Positions 41,941 through 54,480 of a DNA stretch of 64,000 nt are shown piece by piece. The stretch is from Azolla caroliniana. Lineage: Eukaryota; Polypodiophyta. Each line of letters starts with the position of its first letter. The first letter of the stretch is position 1. Position numbers and translations under genes: made by a program. The notes below the pieces were generated by a model. It did no database searches and had not been told where the DNA came from. It saw only the letters and a list, made by a program, of their open reading frames with translations. The stretch is taken from NCBI GenBank assembly GCA_043228905.1, contig JBHGNT010000007.1, positions 62,001 through 126,000 of the forward strand. Direction: 5' to 3'.

Positions 41941-44300
41941 TAATTTACTCACTGGCACTTCTCAACTCCATCCTCAAATAAGCTAATTTCCTCATGTCTC
42001 TCGACCTGGGTTTCAAAATCTTGATTTTTTAATTCTATATCATAGCTAGCATTGTTAGCTTCGATTCGCATGTTTGAACACAAAAATCCGATATCACACG
42101 AGCCAGATATGAACATTTTAATTTACTGACACACTCTTCTCCACTACCTCCTCAAATTTGCTAATTTCCTCATGTCTCTCGACCTGAGTTTCAAAATCTT
42201 GATTTTTTTTATTTTATATCATAGCTAGCGTTCTTAGCTTCGATTCGCATGTTTGAACACAAAAATCCGATATCACACGAGCGAGGTATGAACATTTTAA
42301 TTTATTGGCACACTCTTCTCCACTACCTCCTCAAATAAGCTAATTTCGTCATGTCTCTCGACCTGAGTTCCAAAACCTTGATTTTTTAATTCTATATCAT
42401 AGCTAGCGTTGTTAGCTTCGTTTCGCATGTTTGAACACAGAAATCCGATATCACACGAGCCAGGTATAAACATTTTAATTTACTCACTGGCACTTCTCAA
42501 CTCCATCCTCAAATAAGCTAATTTCCTCATGTCTCTCGACCTTGCTTTCAAAATCTCGAAATTTTACTTCTATATCATTGCTAGCGTTGTTAGCTTCGAT
42601 TCGCATGTTTGAACACAAAAATCCGATATCACACGAGCGAGGTATGAACATTTTAATTTACTGACACACTCTTCTCCACTACCTCCTCAAATTTGCTAAT
42701 TTCCTCATGTCTCTCGACATGAGTTTCAAAATCTTGATTATTTATTTCCATATCATAGCTAGCGTTGTTAGCTTCGTTTCGCATGTTTGAACAGAGAAAT
42801 CCGAAATCACACGAGCCAGGTATGAACATTTTAATTTACTCACTGGCTCTTCTCAACTCTATTATCAAATAAGCTAATTTCCTCATGTCTCTCGACCTGG
42901 GTTTCAAAATCTTGATTTTTTAATTCTATATCATACCTAGCATTGTTAGCTTCGATTCGCATGTTTGAACGCAAAAATCCGATATCACAAGAGCCAGGTA
43001 TGAACATTTTAATTTACTGACACACTCTTCTCCACTACCTCCTCAAATTTGCTAATTTCCTCATGTCTCTCGACCTGAGTTTCAAAATCTTGATTTTTTA
43101 ATTTTATATCATAGCTAGCGTTGTTAGCTTCGATTCGCATGTTTGAACACAAAAATCCGATATCACACGAGCGAGGTATGAACATTTTAATTAATTGACA
43201 CACTCTTCTCCACTACCTCCTCAAATAAGCTAATTTCCTCATGTCTCTCGACCTGAGTTTCAAAACCTTGATTTTTTAATTCTATATCATAGCTAGCGTT
43301 GTTAGCTTCGTTTCGCATGTTTGAACACAGAAATCCGATATCACACGAGCCAGGTATAAACATTTTAATTTACTCACTGGCACTTCTCAACTCCATCCTC
43401 AAATAAGCTAATTTCCTCATGTCTCTCGACCTTGGTTTCAAAATCTTGAATTTTTACTTCTATATCATTGCTAGCGTTGTTAGCTTCGATTCGCATGTTT
43501 GAACACAAAAATCCGATATCACACGAGCCAGGTATGAACATTTTAATTTACTGACACACTCTTCTCCACTACCTCCTCAAATTTGCTAATTTCCTCATGT
43601 CTCTCGACTTGAGTTTCAAAATCTTGATTATTTATTTCCATATCATAGCTAGCGTTGTTAGCTTCGTTTCGCATGTTTGAACAGAGAAATCCGAAATCAC
43701 ACGAGCCAGGTATGAACATTTTAATTTACTCACTGGCTCTTCTCAACTCCATTATCAAATAAGCTAATTTCCTCATGTCTCTCGACCTGGGTTTCAAAAT
43801 CTTGATTTTTTAATTCTATATCATACCTAGCATTGTTAGCTTCGATTCGCATGTTTGAACGCAAAAATCCGATATCACAAGAGCCAGGTATGAACATTTT
43901 AATTTACTGACACACTCTTCTCCACTACCTCCTCAAATTTGCTAATTTCCTCATGTCTCTCGACCTGAGTTTCAAAATCTTGATTTTTTAATTTTATATC
44001 ATAGCTAGCGTTGTTAGCTTCGATTCGCATGTTTGAACACAAAAATCCGATATCACACGAGCGAGGTATGAACATTTTAATTAATTGACACACTCTTCTC
44101 CACTACCTCCTCAAATAAGCTAATTTCCTCATGTCTCTCGACCTGAGTTTCAAAACCTTGAATTTTTAATTCTATATCATAGCTAGCGTTGTTAGCTTCG
44201 TTTCGCATGTTTGAACACAGAAATCCGATATCACACGAGCCAGGTATAAACATTTTAATTTACTCACTGGCACTTCTCAACTCCATCCTCAAATAAGCTA
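41940..44300. repeat. Extra 13 monomers present only in copy B
   Basis: Copy A runs directly from its second 13-mer unit to the ctctcgccttgc variant (26,374). Copy B holds about 2,315 bp more before the same variant (44,313). The extra DNA is a mosaic: it opens with monomers like those near 29.4-29.7 kb (gagccagatatg followed by a gatttttttttatttt monomer near 42,200), then follows a 13-mer-like order. Whether B gained it or A lost it cannot be told from two copies. The size points to an exchange of exactly one higher-order unit. Confidence 0.7.
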
Positions 44301-45798
44301 ATTTCCTCATGTCTCTCGCCTTGCTTTCAAAATCGTGAATTTTTACTTCTATATCATTTCTAGCGTTGTTTGCTTCGATTCGCATGTTTGAACACAAAAA
44401 TCCGATATCACACGAGCAAGGTATGAACATTTTAATTTACTGACACACTCTTCTCCACTACCTCCTCAAATTTGCTAATTTCCTCATGTCTCTCGACTTG
44501 AGTTTCAAAATCTTGATTTTTTATTTCCATATCATAGCTAGCGTTGTTAGCTTCGTTTCGCATGTTTGAACAGAGAAATCCGAAATCACACGAGCCAGGT
44601 ATGAACATTTTAATTTACTCACTGGCTCTTCTCAACTCCATCTTCAAATAAGCTAATTTCCTCATGTCTCTCGACCTGGGTTTCAAAATCTTGATTTTTT
44701 AATTCTATATCATAGCTAGCATTGTTAGCTTCGCTTCGCATGTTTGAACGCAAAAATCCGATATCACACGAGCCAGATATAAACATTTTAATTTACTGAC
44801 ACACTCTTCTCCACTACCTCCTCAAATTTGCTAATTTCCTCATGTCTCTCGACCTGAGTTTCAAAATATTGATTTTTTAATTTTATATCATAGCTAGCGT
44901 TCTTAGCTTCGATTCGCATGTTTGAACACAAAAATCCGATATCACACGAGCGAGGTATGAACATTTTAATTTATTGGCACACTCTTCTCCACTACCTCCT
45001 CAAATAAGCTAATTTCGTCATGTCTCTTGACCTGAGTTCCAAAACCTTGATTTTTTAATTCTATATCATAGCTAGCGTTGTTAGCTTCGTTTCGCATGTT
45101 TGAACACAGAAATCCGATATCACACGAGCCAGGTATAAACATTTTAATTTACTCACTAGCACTTCTCAACTCCATCCTCAAATAAGCTAATTTCCTCATG
45201 TCTCTCGACCTTGCTTTCAAAATCTCGAAATTTTACTTCTATATCATTGCTAGCGTTGTTAGCTTCGATTCGCATGTTTGAACACAAAAATCCGATATCA
45301 CACGAGCGAGGTATGAACATTTTAATTTACTGACACACTCTTCTCCACTACCTCCTCAAAATTTGCTAATTTCCTCATGTCTCTCGACCTGAGTTTCAAA
45401 ATCTTGATTTTTTAATTTTATATCATAGCTAGCGTTGTTAGCTTCGTTTCGCATGTTTAAACACAGAAATCCGATATCACACGAGCCAGGTATAAACATT
45501 TTAATTTACTCACTGGCACTTCTCAACTCCATCCTCAAATAAGCTAATTTCCTCATGTCTCTCGACCTAGGTTTTAAAATCTTTCATTTTTAATTGTATA
45601 TCATAGCTAGCGTTGTTAGCTTCGATTCGCATGTTTGAACACAAAAATCCGATATCACACGAGCGAGGTATGAACATTTTAATTTATTGACACACTCTTC
45701 TCCACTACCTCCTCAAATAAGCTAATTTCCTCATGTCTCTCGACCTGAGTTTCAAAACCTTGATTTTTTAATTCTATATCATAGCTAGCGTTGTTAGC

Positions 45799-48700
45799 TT
45801 CGTTTCGCATGTTTGAACACAGAAATCCGATATCACACGAGCCAGGTATAAACATTTTAATTTACTCACTGGCACTTCTCAACTCCATCCTCAAATAAGC
45901 TAATTTCCTCATGTCTCTCGACCTTGCTTTCAAAATCGTGAATTTTTACTTCTATATCATTACTAGCGTTGTTTGCTTCGATTCGCATGTTTGAACACAA
46001 AAATCCGATATCACACGAGCAAGGTATGAACATTTTAATTTACTGACAAACTCTTCTCCACTACCTCCTCAAATTTGCTAATTTCGTCATGTCTCTCGAC
46101 CTGAGTTTCAAAATCTTGATTTTTTAATTCTATATTATAGCTAGCGTTGTTAGCTTCGATTCGCATGTTTGAACACAGAAATCCGATATCACACGAGCCA
46201 GATATGAACATTTTAATTTACTGACGCACTCTTTTCTACTGCCTCCTCAAAATTTGCTAATTTTCTCATGTCTCTCGACCTGAGTTTCAAAATCTTGATT
46301 TTTTAATTCTATATTATGGCTAGCGTTCTTAGCTTCGATTCGCATGTTTGAACACAAAAATCCGATATCACAGGAGCCAGGCATGAACATTTTAATTTAC
46401 TGACATACTCTTCTCCAAAGCCTCCTCAAATAAGCTAATTTCCTCATGTCTCTCGACCTGGCTTTCTAAATCTTGAATTTTTACTTCTATATCATAGCTA
46501 GGATTGTTAGCTTCGATTCGCATGTTTGAACACAAAAATCCGATATCACACGAGCCAGATATGAACATTTTAATTTACTGACACACTCTTCTCCACTACC
46601 TCCTCAAATTTGCTAATTTCCTCATGTCTCTCGACCTGAGTTTCAAAATCTTGATTTTTTAATTTTATATCATAGCTAGCGTTCTTAGCTTCGATTCGCA
46701 TGTTTGAACACAAAAATCCGATATCACACGAGCGAGGTATGAACATTTTAATTTATTGGCACACTCTTCTCCACTACCTCCTCAAATAAGCTTATTTCGT
46801 CATGTCTCTCGACCTGAGTTCCAAAACCTTGATTTTTTAATTCTATATCATAGCTAGCGTTGTTAGCTTCGTTTCGCATGTTTGAACACAGAAATCCGAT
46901 ATAACACGAGCCAGGTATAAACATTTTAATTTACTCACTGGCACTTCTCAACTCCATCCTCAAATAAGCTAATTTCCTCATGTCTCTCGACCTAGGTTTT
47001 AAAATCTTTAATTTTTAATTGTATATCATAGCTAGCGTTGTTAGCTTCGATTCGCATGTTTGAACACAAAAATCCGATATCACACGAGCGAGGTATGAAC
47101 ATTTTAATTTATTGACACACTCTTCTCCACTACCTCCTCAAATAAGCTAATTTCCTCATGTCTCTCGACCTGAGTTTCAAAACCTTGATTTTTTAATTCT
47201 ATATCATAGCTAGCGTTGTTAGCTTCGTTTCGCATGTTTGAACACAGAAATCCGATATCACACGAGCAGGTATAAACATTTTAATTTACTCACTGGCACT
47301 TCTCAACTCCATCCTCAAATAAGCTAATTTCCTCATGTCTCTCGACCTGGGTTTCAAAATCTTGATTTTTTAATTCTATATCATAGCTAGCATTGTTAGC
47401 TTCGATTCGCATGTTTGAACACAAAAATCCGATATCACACGAGCCAGATATGAACATTTTAATTTACTGACACACTCTTCTCCACTACCTCCTCAAATTT
47501 GCTAATTTCCTCATGTCTCTCGACCTGAGTTTCAAAATCTTGATTTTTTTTATTTTATATCATAGGTAGCGTTCTTAGCTTCGATTCGCATGTTTGAACA
47601 CAAAAATCCGATATCACACGAGCGAGGTATGAACATTTTAATTTATTGGCACACTCTTCTCCACTACCTCCTCAAATAAGCTAATTTCGTCATGTCTCTC
47701 GACCTGAGTTCCAAAACCTTGATTTTTTAATTCTATATCATAGCTAGCATTGTTAGCTTCGTTTCGCATGTTTGAACACAGAAATCCGATATCACACGAG
47801 CCAGGTATAAACATTTTAATTTACTCACTGGCACTTCTCAACTCCATCCTCAAATAAGCTAATTTCCTCATGTCTCTCGACCTTGCTTTCAAAATCGTGA
47901 ATTTTTACTTCTATATCATTACTAGCGTTGTTTGCTTCGATTCGCATGTTTGAACACAAAAATCCGATATCACACGAGCAAGGTATGAACATTTTAATTT
48001 ACTGACAAACTCTTCTCCACTACCTCCTCAAATTTGCTAATTTCGTCATGTCTCTCGACCTGAGTTTCAAAATCTTGATTTTTTAATTCTATATTATAGC
48101 TAGCGTTGTTAGCTTCGATTCGCATGTTTGAACACAGAAATCCGATATCACACGAGCCAGATATGAACATTTTAATTTACTGACGCACTCTTTTCTACTG
48201 CCTCCTCAAAATTTGCTAATTTTCTCATGTCTCTCGACCTGAGTTTCAAAATCTTGATTTTTTAATTCTATATTATGGCTAGCGTTCTTAGCTTCGATTC
48301 GCATGTTTGAACACAAAAATCCGATATCACAGGAGCCAGGCATGAACATTTTAATTTACTGACATACTCTTCTCCAAAGCCTCCTCAAATAAGCTAATTT
48401 CCTCATGTCTCTCGACCTGGCTTTCTAAATCTTGAATTTTTACTTCTATATCATAGCTAGGATTGTTAGCTTCGATTCGCATGTTTGAACACAAAAATCC
48501 GATATCACACGAGCCAGATATGAACATTTTAATTTACTGACACACTCTTCTCCACTACCTCCTCAAATTTGCTAATTTCCTCATGTCTCTCGACCTGAGT
48601 TTCAAAATCTTGATTTTTTAATTTTATATCATAGCTAGCGTTCTTAGCTTCGATTCGCATGTTTGAACACAAAAATCCGATATCACACGAGCGAGGTATG

Positions 48701-49839
48701 AACATTTTAATTTATTGGCACACTCTTCTCCACTACCTCCTCAAATAAGCTTATTTCGTCATGTCTCTCGACCTGAGTTCCAAAACCTTGATTTTTTAAT
48801 TCTATATCATAGCTAGCGTTGTTAGCTTCGTTTCGCATGTTTGAACACAGAAATCCGATATAACACGAGCCAGGTATAAACATTTTAATTTACTCACTGG
48901 CACTTCTCAACTCCATCCTCAAATAAGCTAATTTCCTCATGTCTCTCGACCTAGGTTTTAAAATCTTTAATTTTTAATTGTATATCATAGCTAGCGTTGT
49001 TAGCTTCGATTCGCATGTTTGAACACAAAAATCCGATATCACACGAGCGAGGTATGAACATTTTAATTTATTGACACACTCTTCTCCACTACCTCCTCAA
49101 ATAAGCTAATTTCCTCATGTCTCTCGACCTGAGTTTCAAAACCTTGATTTTTTAATTCTATATCATAGCTAGCGTTGTTAGCTTCGTTTCGCATGTTTGA
49201 ACACAGAAATCCGATATCACACGAGCAGGTATAAACATTTTAATTTACTCACTGGCACTTCTCAACTCCATCCTCAAATAAGCTAATTTCCTCATGTCTC
49301 TCGACCTGGGTTTCAAAATCTTGATTTTTTAATTCTATATCATAGCTAGCATTGTTAGCTTCGATTCGCATGTTTGAACACAAAAATCCGATATCACACG
49401 AGCCAGATATGAACATTTTAATTTACTGACACACTCTTCTCCACTACCTCCTCAAATTTGCTAATTTCCTCATGTCTCTCGACCTGAGTTTCAAAATCTT
49501 GATTTTTTTTATTTTATATCATAGGTAGCGTTCTTAGCTTCGATTCGCATGTTTGAACACAAAAATCCGATATCACACGAGCGAGGTATGAACATTTTAA
49601 TTTATTGGCACACTCTTCTCCACTACCTCCTCAAATAAGCTAATTTCGTCATGTCTCTCGACCTGAGTTCCAAAACCTTGATTTTTTAATTCTATATCAT
49701 AGCTAGCATTGTTAGCTTCGTTTCGCATGTTTGAACACAGAAATCCGATATCACACGAGCCAGGTATAAACATTTTAATTTACTCACTGGCACTTCTCAA
49801 CTCCATCCTCAAATAAGCTAATTTCCTCATGTCTCTCGA
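45799..49839. repeat. Two tandem copies of the 1,959-bp, 11-monomer higher-order repeat (copy B)
   Basis: This is the copy-B counterpart of 27,860-31,900. The marker ttactgacaaactc lies at 46,040 and 47,999, again 1,959 bp apart and 17,939 from the copy-A sites. The internal 11-mer duplication therefore existed before the large segmental duplication, or has been homogenised since. Confidence 0.82.
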
Positions 49840-52499
49840 CCTTGCTTTCAAAATCTCGAAATTTTACTTCTATATCATTGCTAGCGTTGTTAGCTTCGAT
49901 TCGCATGTTTGAACACAAAAATCCGATATCACACGAGCGAGGTATGAACATTTTAATTTACTGACACACTCTTCTCCACTACCTCCTCAAAATTTGCTAA
50001 TTTCCTCATGTCTCTCGACCTGAGTTTCAAAATCTTGATTTTTTAATTCCATATCATAGCTAGCGTTGTTAGCTTCGTTTCGCATGTTTGAACACAGAAA
50101 TCCGAAATCACACGAGCCTGGTATGAACATTTTAATTTACTCACTGGCTCTTCTCAACTCCATCATCAAATAAGCTAATTTCCTCATGTCTCTCGACCTG
50201 GGTTTCAAAATCTTGATTTTTTAATTCTATATCATAGCTAGCATTGTTTGCTTCGATTCGCATGTTTGAACACAAAAATCCGATATCACAAGAGCCAGGT
50301 ATGAACATTTTAATTTACTGACACACTCTTCTGCACTACCTCCTCAAATTTGCTACTTTCCTCATGTCTGTCGACCTGAGGTTCAAAATCTTGATTTTTT
50401 AATTCTATATTATAGCTAGCGTTGTTAGCTTCGTTTCACATGTTTGAACACAGAAATCCGATATCACACGAGCCAGGTATGAACATTTTAATTTACTGAC
50501 ACACTCTTCTCCACTACCTCCTCAAATTTGCTAATTTCCTCATGTCTCTCGACCTGAGTTTCAAAATCTTGATTTTTTAATACTATATCATAGCTAGCGT
50601 TGTAAGTTTCGTTTCGCATGTTTGAACACAGAAATCTGATATCACACGAGCCAGGTATGAACATTTTAATTTACTCACTAGTTCTTCTCAACTCTATCCT
50701 CAAATAAGCTAATTTCCTCATGTCTCTCGACCTTGCTTTCAAAATCTGGAATTTTTACTTCTATCATAGCTAGCGTTGTTAGCTTCGATTCGCATGTTTG
50801 AACACAAAAATCCGATATCACACGAGCCAGGTATGAACATTTTAATTTACTGACACACTCTTCTCCACTACCTCCCCAAATTTGCTAATTTCCTCATGTC
50901 TCTCGACCTGAGTTTCAAAATCATGATTTTTTAATTCTATATCATAGCTAGCGTTGTTAGCTTCGATTCACATGTTTGAACACAAAAATCCGATATCACA
51001 CGAGCCAGGTATGAACATTTTAATTTATTGACATACTCTTCTCCACTACCTCCTCAAATAAGCTAATTTCGTCATGTCTCTCGACCTAAGTTCCAAAACC
51101 TTGATTTTTTAATTCTATATCATAGCTAGCGTTGTTAGCTTCGTTTCGCATGTTTGAAGACAGAAATCCGATATCACACGAGCCAGGTATAAACATTTTA
51201 ATTTACTCATTGGCACTTCTCAACTCCATCCTAAAATAATCTAATTTCCTCATGTCTCTCGACCTTGCTTTCAAAATCTTGAATTTTTACTTCTATATCA
51301 TTGCTAGCGTTGTTAGCCTCGATTCGCATGTTTGAACACAAAAATCCGATATCACACGAGCCAGGTATGAACATTTTAATTTACTGACACACTCTTGTCC
51401 ACTACCTCCTCAAATTTGCTAATTTCCTCATGTACCTCGACCTGAGTTTCAAAATCTTGATTTTTTAATTCTATATTATGGCTAGCGTTCTTAGCTTCGA
51501 TTCGCATGTTTGAACACAAAAATCCGATATCACAGGAGCCAGGTATGAATATTTTAATTTACTGACATACTCTTCTCCAAAGCCTCCTCAAATTTGCTAA
51601 TTTCCTCATGTCTCTCGACCTGGCTTTCAAAATCTTGAATTTTTACTTCTATATCATAGCTAGGATTGTTAGCTTCGATTCGCATGTTTGAACACAAAAA
51701 TCTGATATCACACGAGCCAGATATGAACATTTTAATTTACTGACACACTCTTCTCCACTACCTCCTCAAATTTGCTAATTTCCTCATGTCTCTCGACCTG
51801 AGTTTCAAAATCTTGATTTTTTAATTCTATATCATAGCTGACGTTGTTTGCTTCGATTCGCATGTTTGAATACAAAAATCCGATATCACACGAGCCAGAT
51901 ATGAACATTTTAATTTACTGACACACTCTTCTCCACTACCTCCTCAAATTTGATAATTTCCTCATGTCTCTCGACCTGAGTTTCAAAATCTTGATTTTTT
52001 AATTCTATATCATAGCTAGCGTTGTTAGCTTCGTTTCGCATGTTTGAACACAGAAATCCGATATCACACGAGCCAGGTATAAACATTTTAATTTACTGAC
52101 ACACTCTTCTCCACTACCTCCTCAAATTTGCTAATTTCCTCATGTCTCTCGACCTGAGTTTCAAAATTTTGATTTTTTAATTCTATATTATGGCTAGCAT
52201 TGTTAGCTTCGATTCGCATGTTTGAACACAAAAATCCGATATCACAGGAGCAAGGTATGAACATTTTAATTTACTGACATACTCTTCTCCAAAGCCTTCT
52301 CAAATTTGCTAATTTCCTCATGTCTCTCGACCTGAGTTTCAAAATCTTGAATTTTTAAGTCTATATTATAGCTAGCGTTGTTAGCTTCGATTCGCATGTT
52401 TGAACACAAAAATCCGATATCACACGAGCGAGGTATGAACATTTTAATTTACTGACACACTCTTCTCCACTGCCTCCTCAAATTTGCTAATTTCCTCAT

Positions 52500-53914
52500 A
52501 TATTTACAAGAAGATGATTTCAACCAATAGTTACAAAGGGGGGAGAAGAGGGTGCTTATAAGGTCGCCCTCTCTCAACATTCTCTCACTAAAATGACCTC
52601 TCGGGAAGGGGGGGAATTTTAACAAACTCATTAACTATGTGTCATAAGAGTTACATTGTATGACACATTAATTATTGTTACATAGTGGTGGTATGTTCAG
52701 ACACTTGCATATTCTTAAGGTGTGTTCACACCCTAGAGTAAGTTGAGTTTGAGTCTCAACACGCCCCTTCAAGCTCAACTTTCGGTGTCGGAAAGTTGGC
52801 ACTTGAGCCTCAAAAGGATTATGTCTTAATTCTTTAGATTGCTTATACACTTGAGCCTCAAAAGAATTATATCTTAATTCTTCACATTGTAGGATAGTGT
52901 GAGGGTTAGTAATTGAGGTTGATCTTCCACTTTCTCATTCAACATTGTGGCACTGAAGCTACAATCAAGGTATGAATTCATAAGCATCTTTATAGCCTAT
53001 TCATGAAACAAAGCCGCCACATCATGTGTCATGGAATAGCTTGAGCATGGAAGAATGAAGGTCAAAAGAAGTTAGACAAAGAGAAGAAGCAAAAACTTGA
53101 CACAAGGAATATGCAAATGGGAAGTTCTTATGTCCTTAGAGTGAACCTTGATAGAACTAACTTCATATGTTGGAAATACAATATCCACCCATTCCTGTGT
53201 TGAGCAAGGGCATCGAGCGACTTTTATGTCAAAAAAAATTATTACATGCCAAATCCACACCAAATAGCAACAAGAGGGCCAACATTGTTCACATGCTTGG
53301 CTAAGAGATGTACAAGCTTTGCAAATGAAAACTTATAAAGACTATGTTCTCACTATAAACATTGGCATGTAATGTCTTGGGGAACATTGAACTCTGTCAC
53401 CATTTTGTTGGTCTACTTCTGTTGGCGGTGTGGTGCTCATGTTCTAATCTACCTTCTACTATAGCAACAATGTTTTTGAAACCAAAACAATACATGACAA
53501 AATCATCCTCTCGTCTAATATTATGGCACTAGAAAATTAGATCATTTAAAAATTGTTTCAATCTACATGGTGTATATTCTTGATGACAAATATGTTTAAC
53601 TTACTCTTGCATTTAGTGGGGTGACAAATATACCATCAAATATATACTGTACTAAATCACTATTAGAATATGAAAGATTAGAAAGAATAAACATTAATAT
53701 AAATAACAAATATATCATAAATAAATAAAACGAGAATAAATCATGTAACCACCTATTATTGTGACTTTTGTACACAATGACAGTACAACACATTCAAGTG
53801 AGATTTGTACACAATGAATGCTCCCACGATTAACTTCCCTTTAAAATGTAGCATCTACCATGATCATAATGTAGTCTCTCTTTTATCATCAAATTAAGTT
53901 ACATATATCCAATT
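52500..53914. other. Non-satellite spacer, copy B (1.4 kb)
   Basis: Second copy of the 34,561-35,975 spacer at an offset of 17,939. The four short open frames in the two copies are identical, and I found no mismatch in the lines I compared. It carries the same weak copia-Gag-like motif at 53,147-53,203, the hairpin and the 48-bp repeat. After aatt at 53,914 the two copies part: copy A goes into satellite, copy B into unique DNA. Confidence 0.65.
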
Positions 53915-54480
53915 GTTATACTTTGTTAGCTTGTACTTTAAATTCCTACAATAACAATTCCATCAACCAAACTTTCACAATGCTGTAAAGATCAATGTAC
54001 ACCCTAAATTGTAAAAAGTAATCAGGTGGTGTTTGATTATGGGGGATGTGGTATGACTGGAGCATGAGAAATGGGTTCAGAAGCCCATTATGAGAGCTCA
54101 ATAGGCAAGGTTCTTCTAAAGAAGACCAAGAGATCAGTATCACTTAGAAGATTAATGATATTACCGAAATTTGAATCCCAATAGATGGGTTAATAAAATC
54201 GTCAACCACTACAATATAGCTTACTTGCTAATTTTCCAAACATGAATACTTACCACCTTTTTACAAGGATAGATCAACTTCCAGAAAATAAATCATTTGG
54301 ATACAAAAAGAGTGGAGACCATTTTGTAAGTTGCTCCTCAAAGCTTTAAGTATAATGTATTAACACTAGAGTGCCTTCTATTAATCAATACACGTATCAA
54401 AAGGTTGCCAGTAGTCAATGTAGACCAAGATTTCCTCATACAAGTAGCATCAAATATACTCCACATCGTAAAGGTAGCCG
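53915..54480. other. 3' flank of the MPP-alpha gene
   Basis: AT-rich unique DNA between the end of duplication copy B and the MPP-alpha stop codon. On the minus strand it should contain the 3' untranslated region and polyadenylation site. I could not pick a convincing polyadenylation signal. The open frames here have no recognisable similarity. Confidence 0.5.

Larger units (their letters stand above)
35972..52499. repeat. 178-bp satellite array, block 2 (about 93 monomers)
   Basis: Same monomer family and orientation as block 1. It begins in mid-monomer (ttttacttctatatcattgc) straight after spacer DNA and ends in mid-monomer (ttcctcat) at the same point as block 1. It belongs wholly to duplication copy B. 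The last 2-3 kb carry more private substitutions than the interior (for example tctgcactacc, gctactttcc, gtctgtcgacc, gttgtaagtttcg, gctgacgttg, tttgataattt), as expected at an array edge where homogenisation is weaker. Confidence 0.97.
35976..53914. repeat. Segmental tandem duplication, copy B (17.9 kb)
   Basis: This is the direct-repeat partner of copy A. It is 2,315 bp longer, and the extra length lies between about 41.9 and 44.3 kb, where A and B switch from offset 15,624 to 17,939. The excess is 13 monomers (13 x 178 = 2,314). Copy B ends at aatt (53,914) and continues into unique DNA (gttatactttgttagc) leading to the MPP-alpha gene, so B keeps the original array-flank junction and A is probably the derived, inserted arrangement. 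The order of events is inference. Confidence 0.92.

Noticed and set aside
3744-44093. Many 64-codon minus-strand open frames with the same peptide
   Set aside because: They are satellite monomers. The extra N-terminal residues come from a GTG read as a start in the neighbouring monomer; the true ATG frame is the 58-codon monomer frame. Treated as one observation, not as genes.
41940-44300. A simple third copy of the 13-monomer repeat in copy B
   Set aside because: The length fits, but the monomer order does not: the first monomers are of the 29.4-29.7 kb type.
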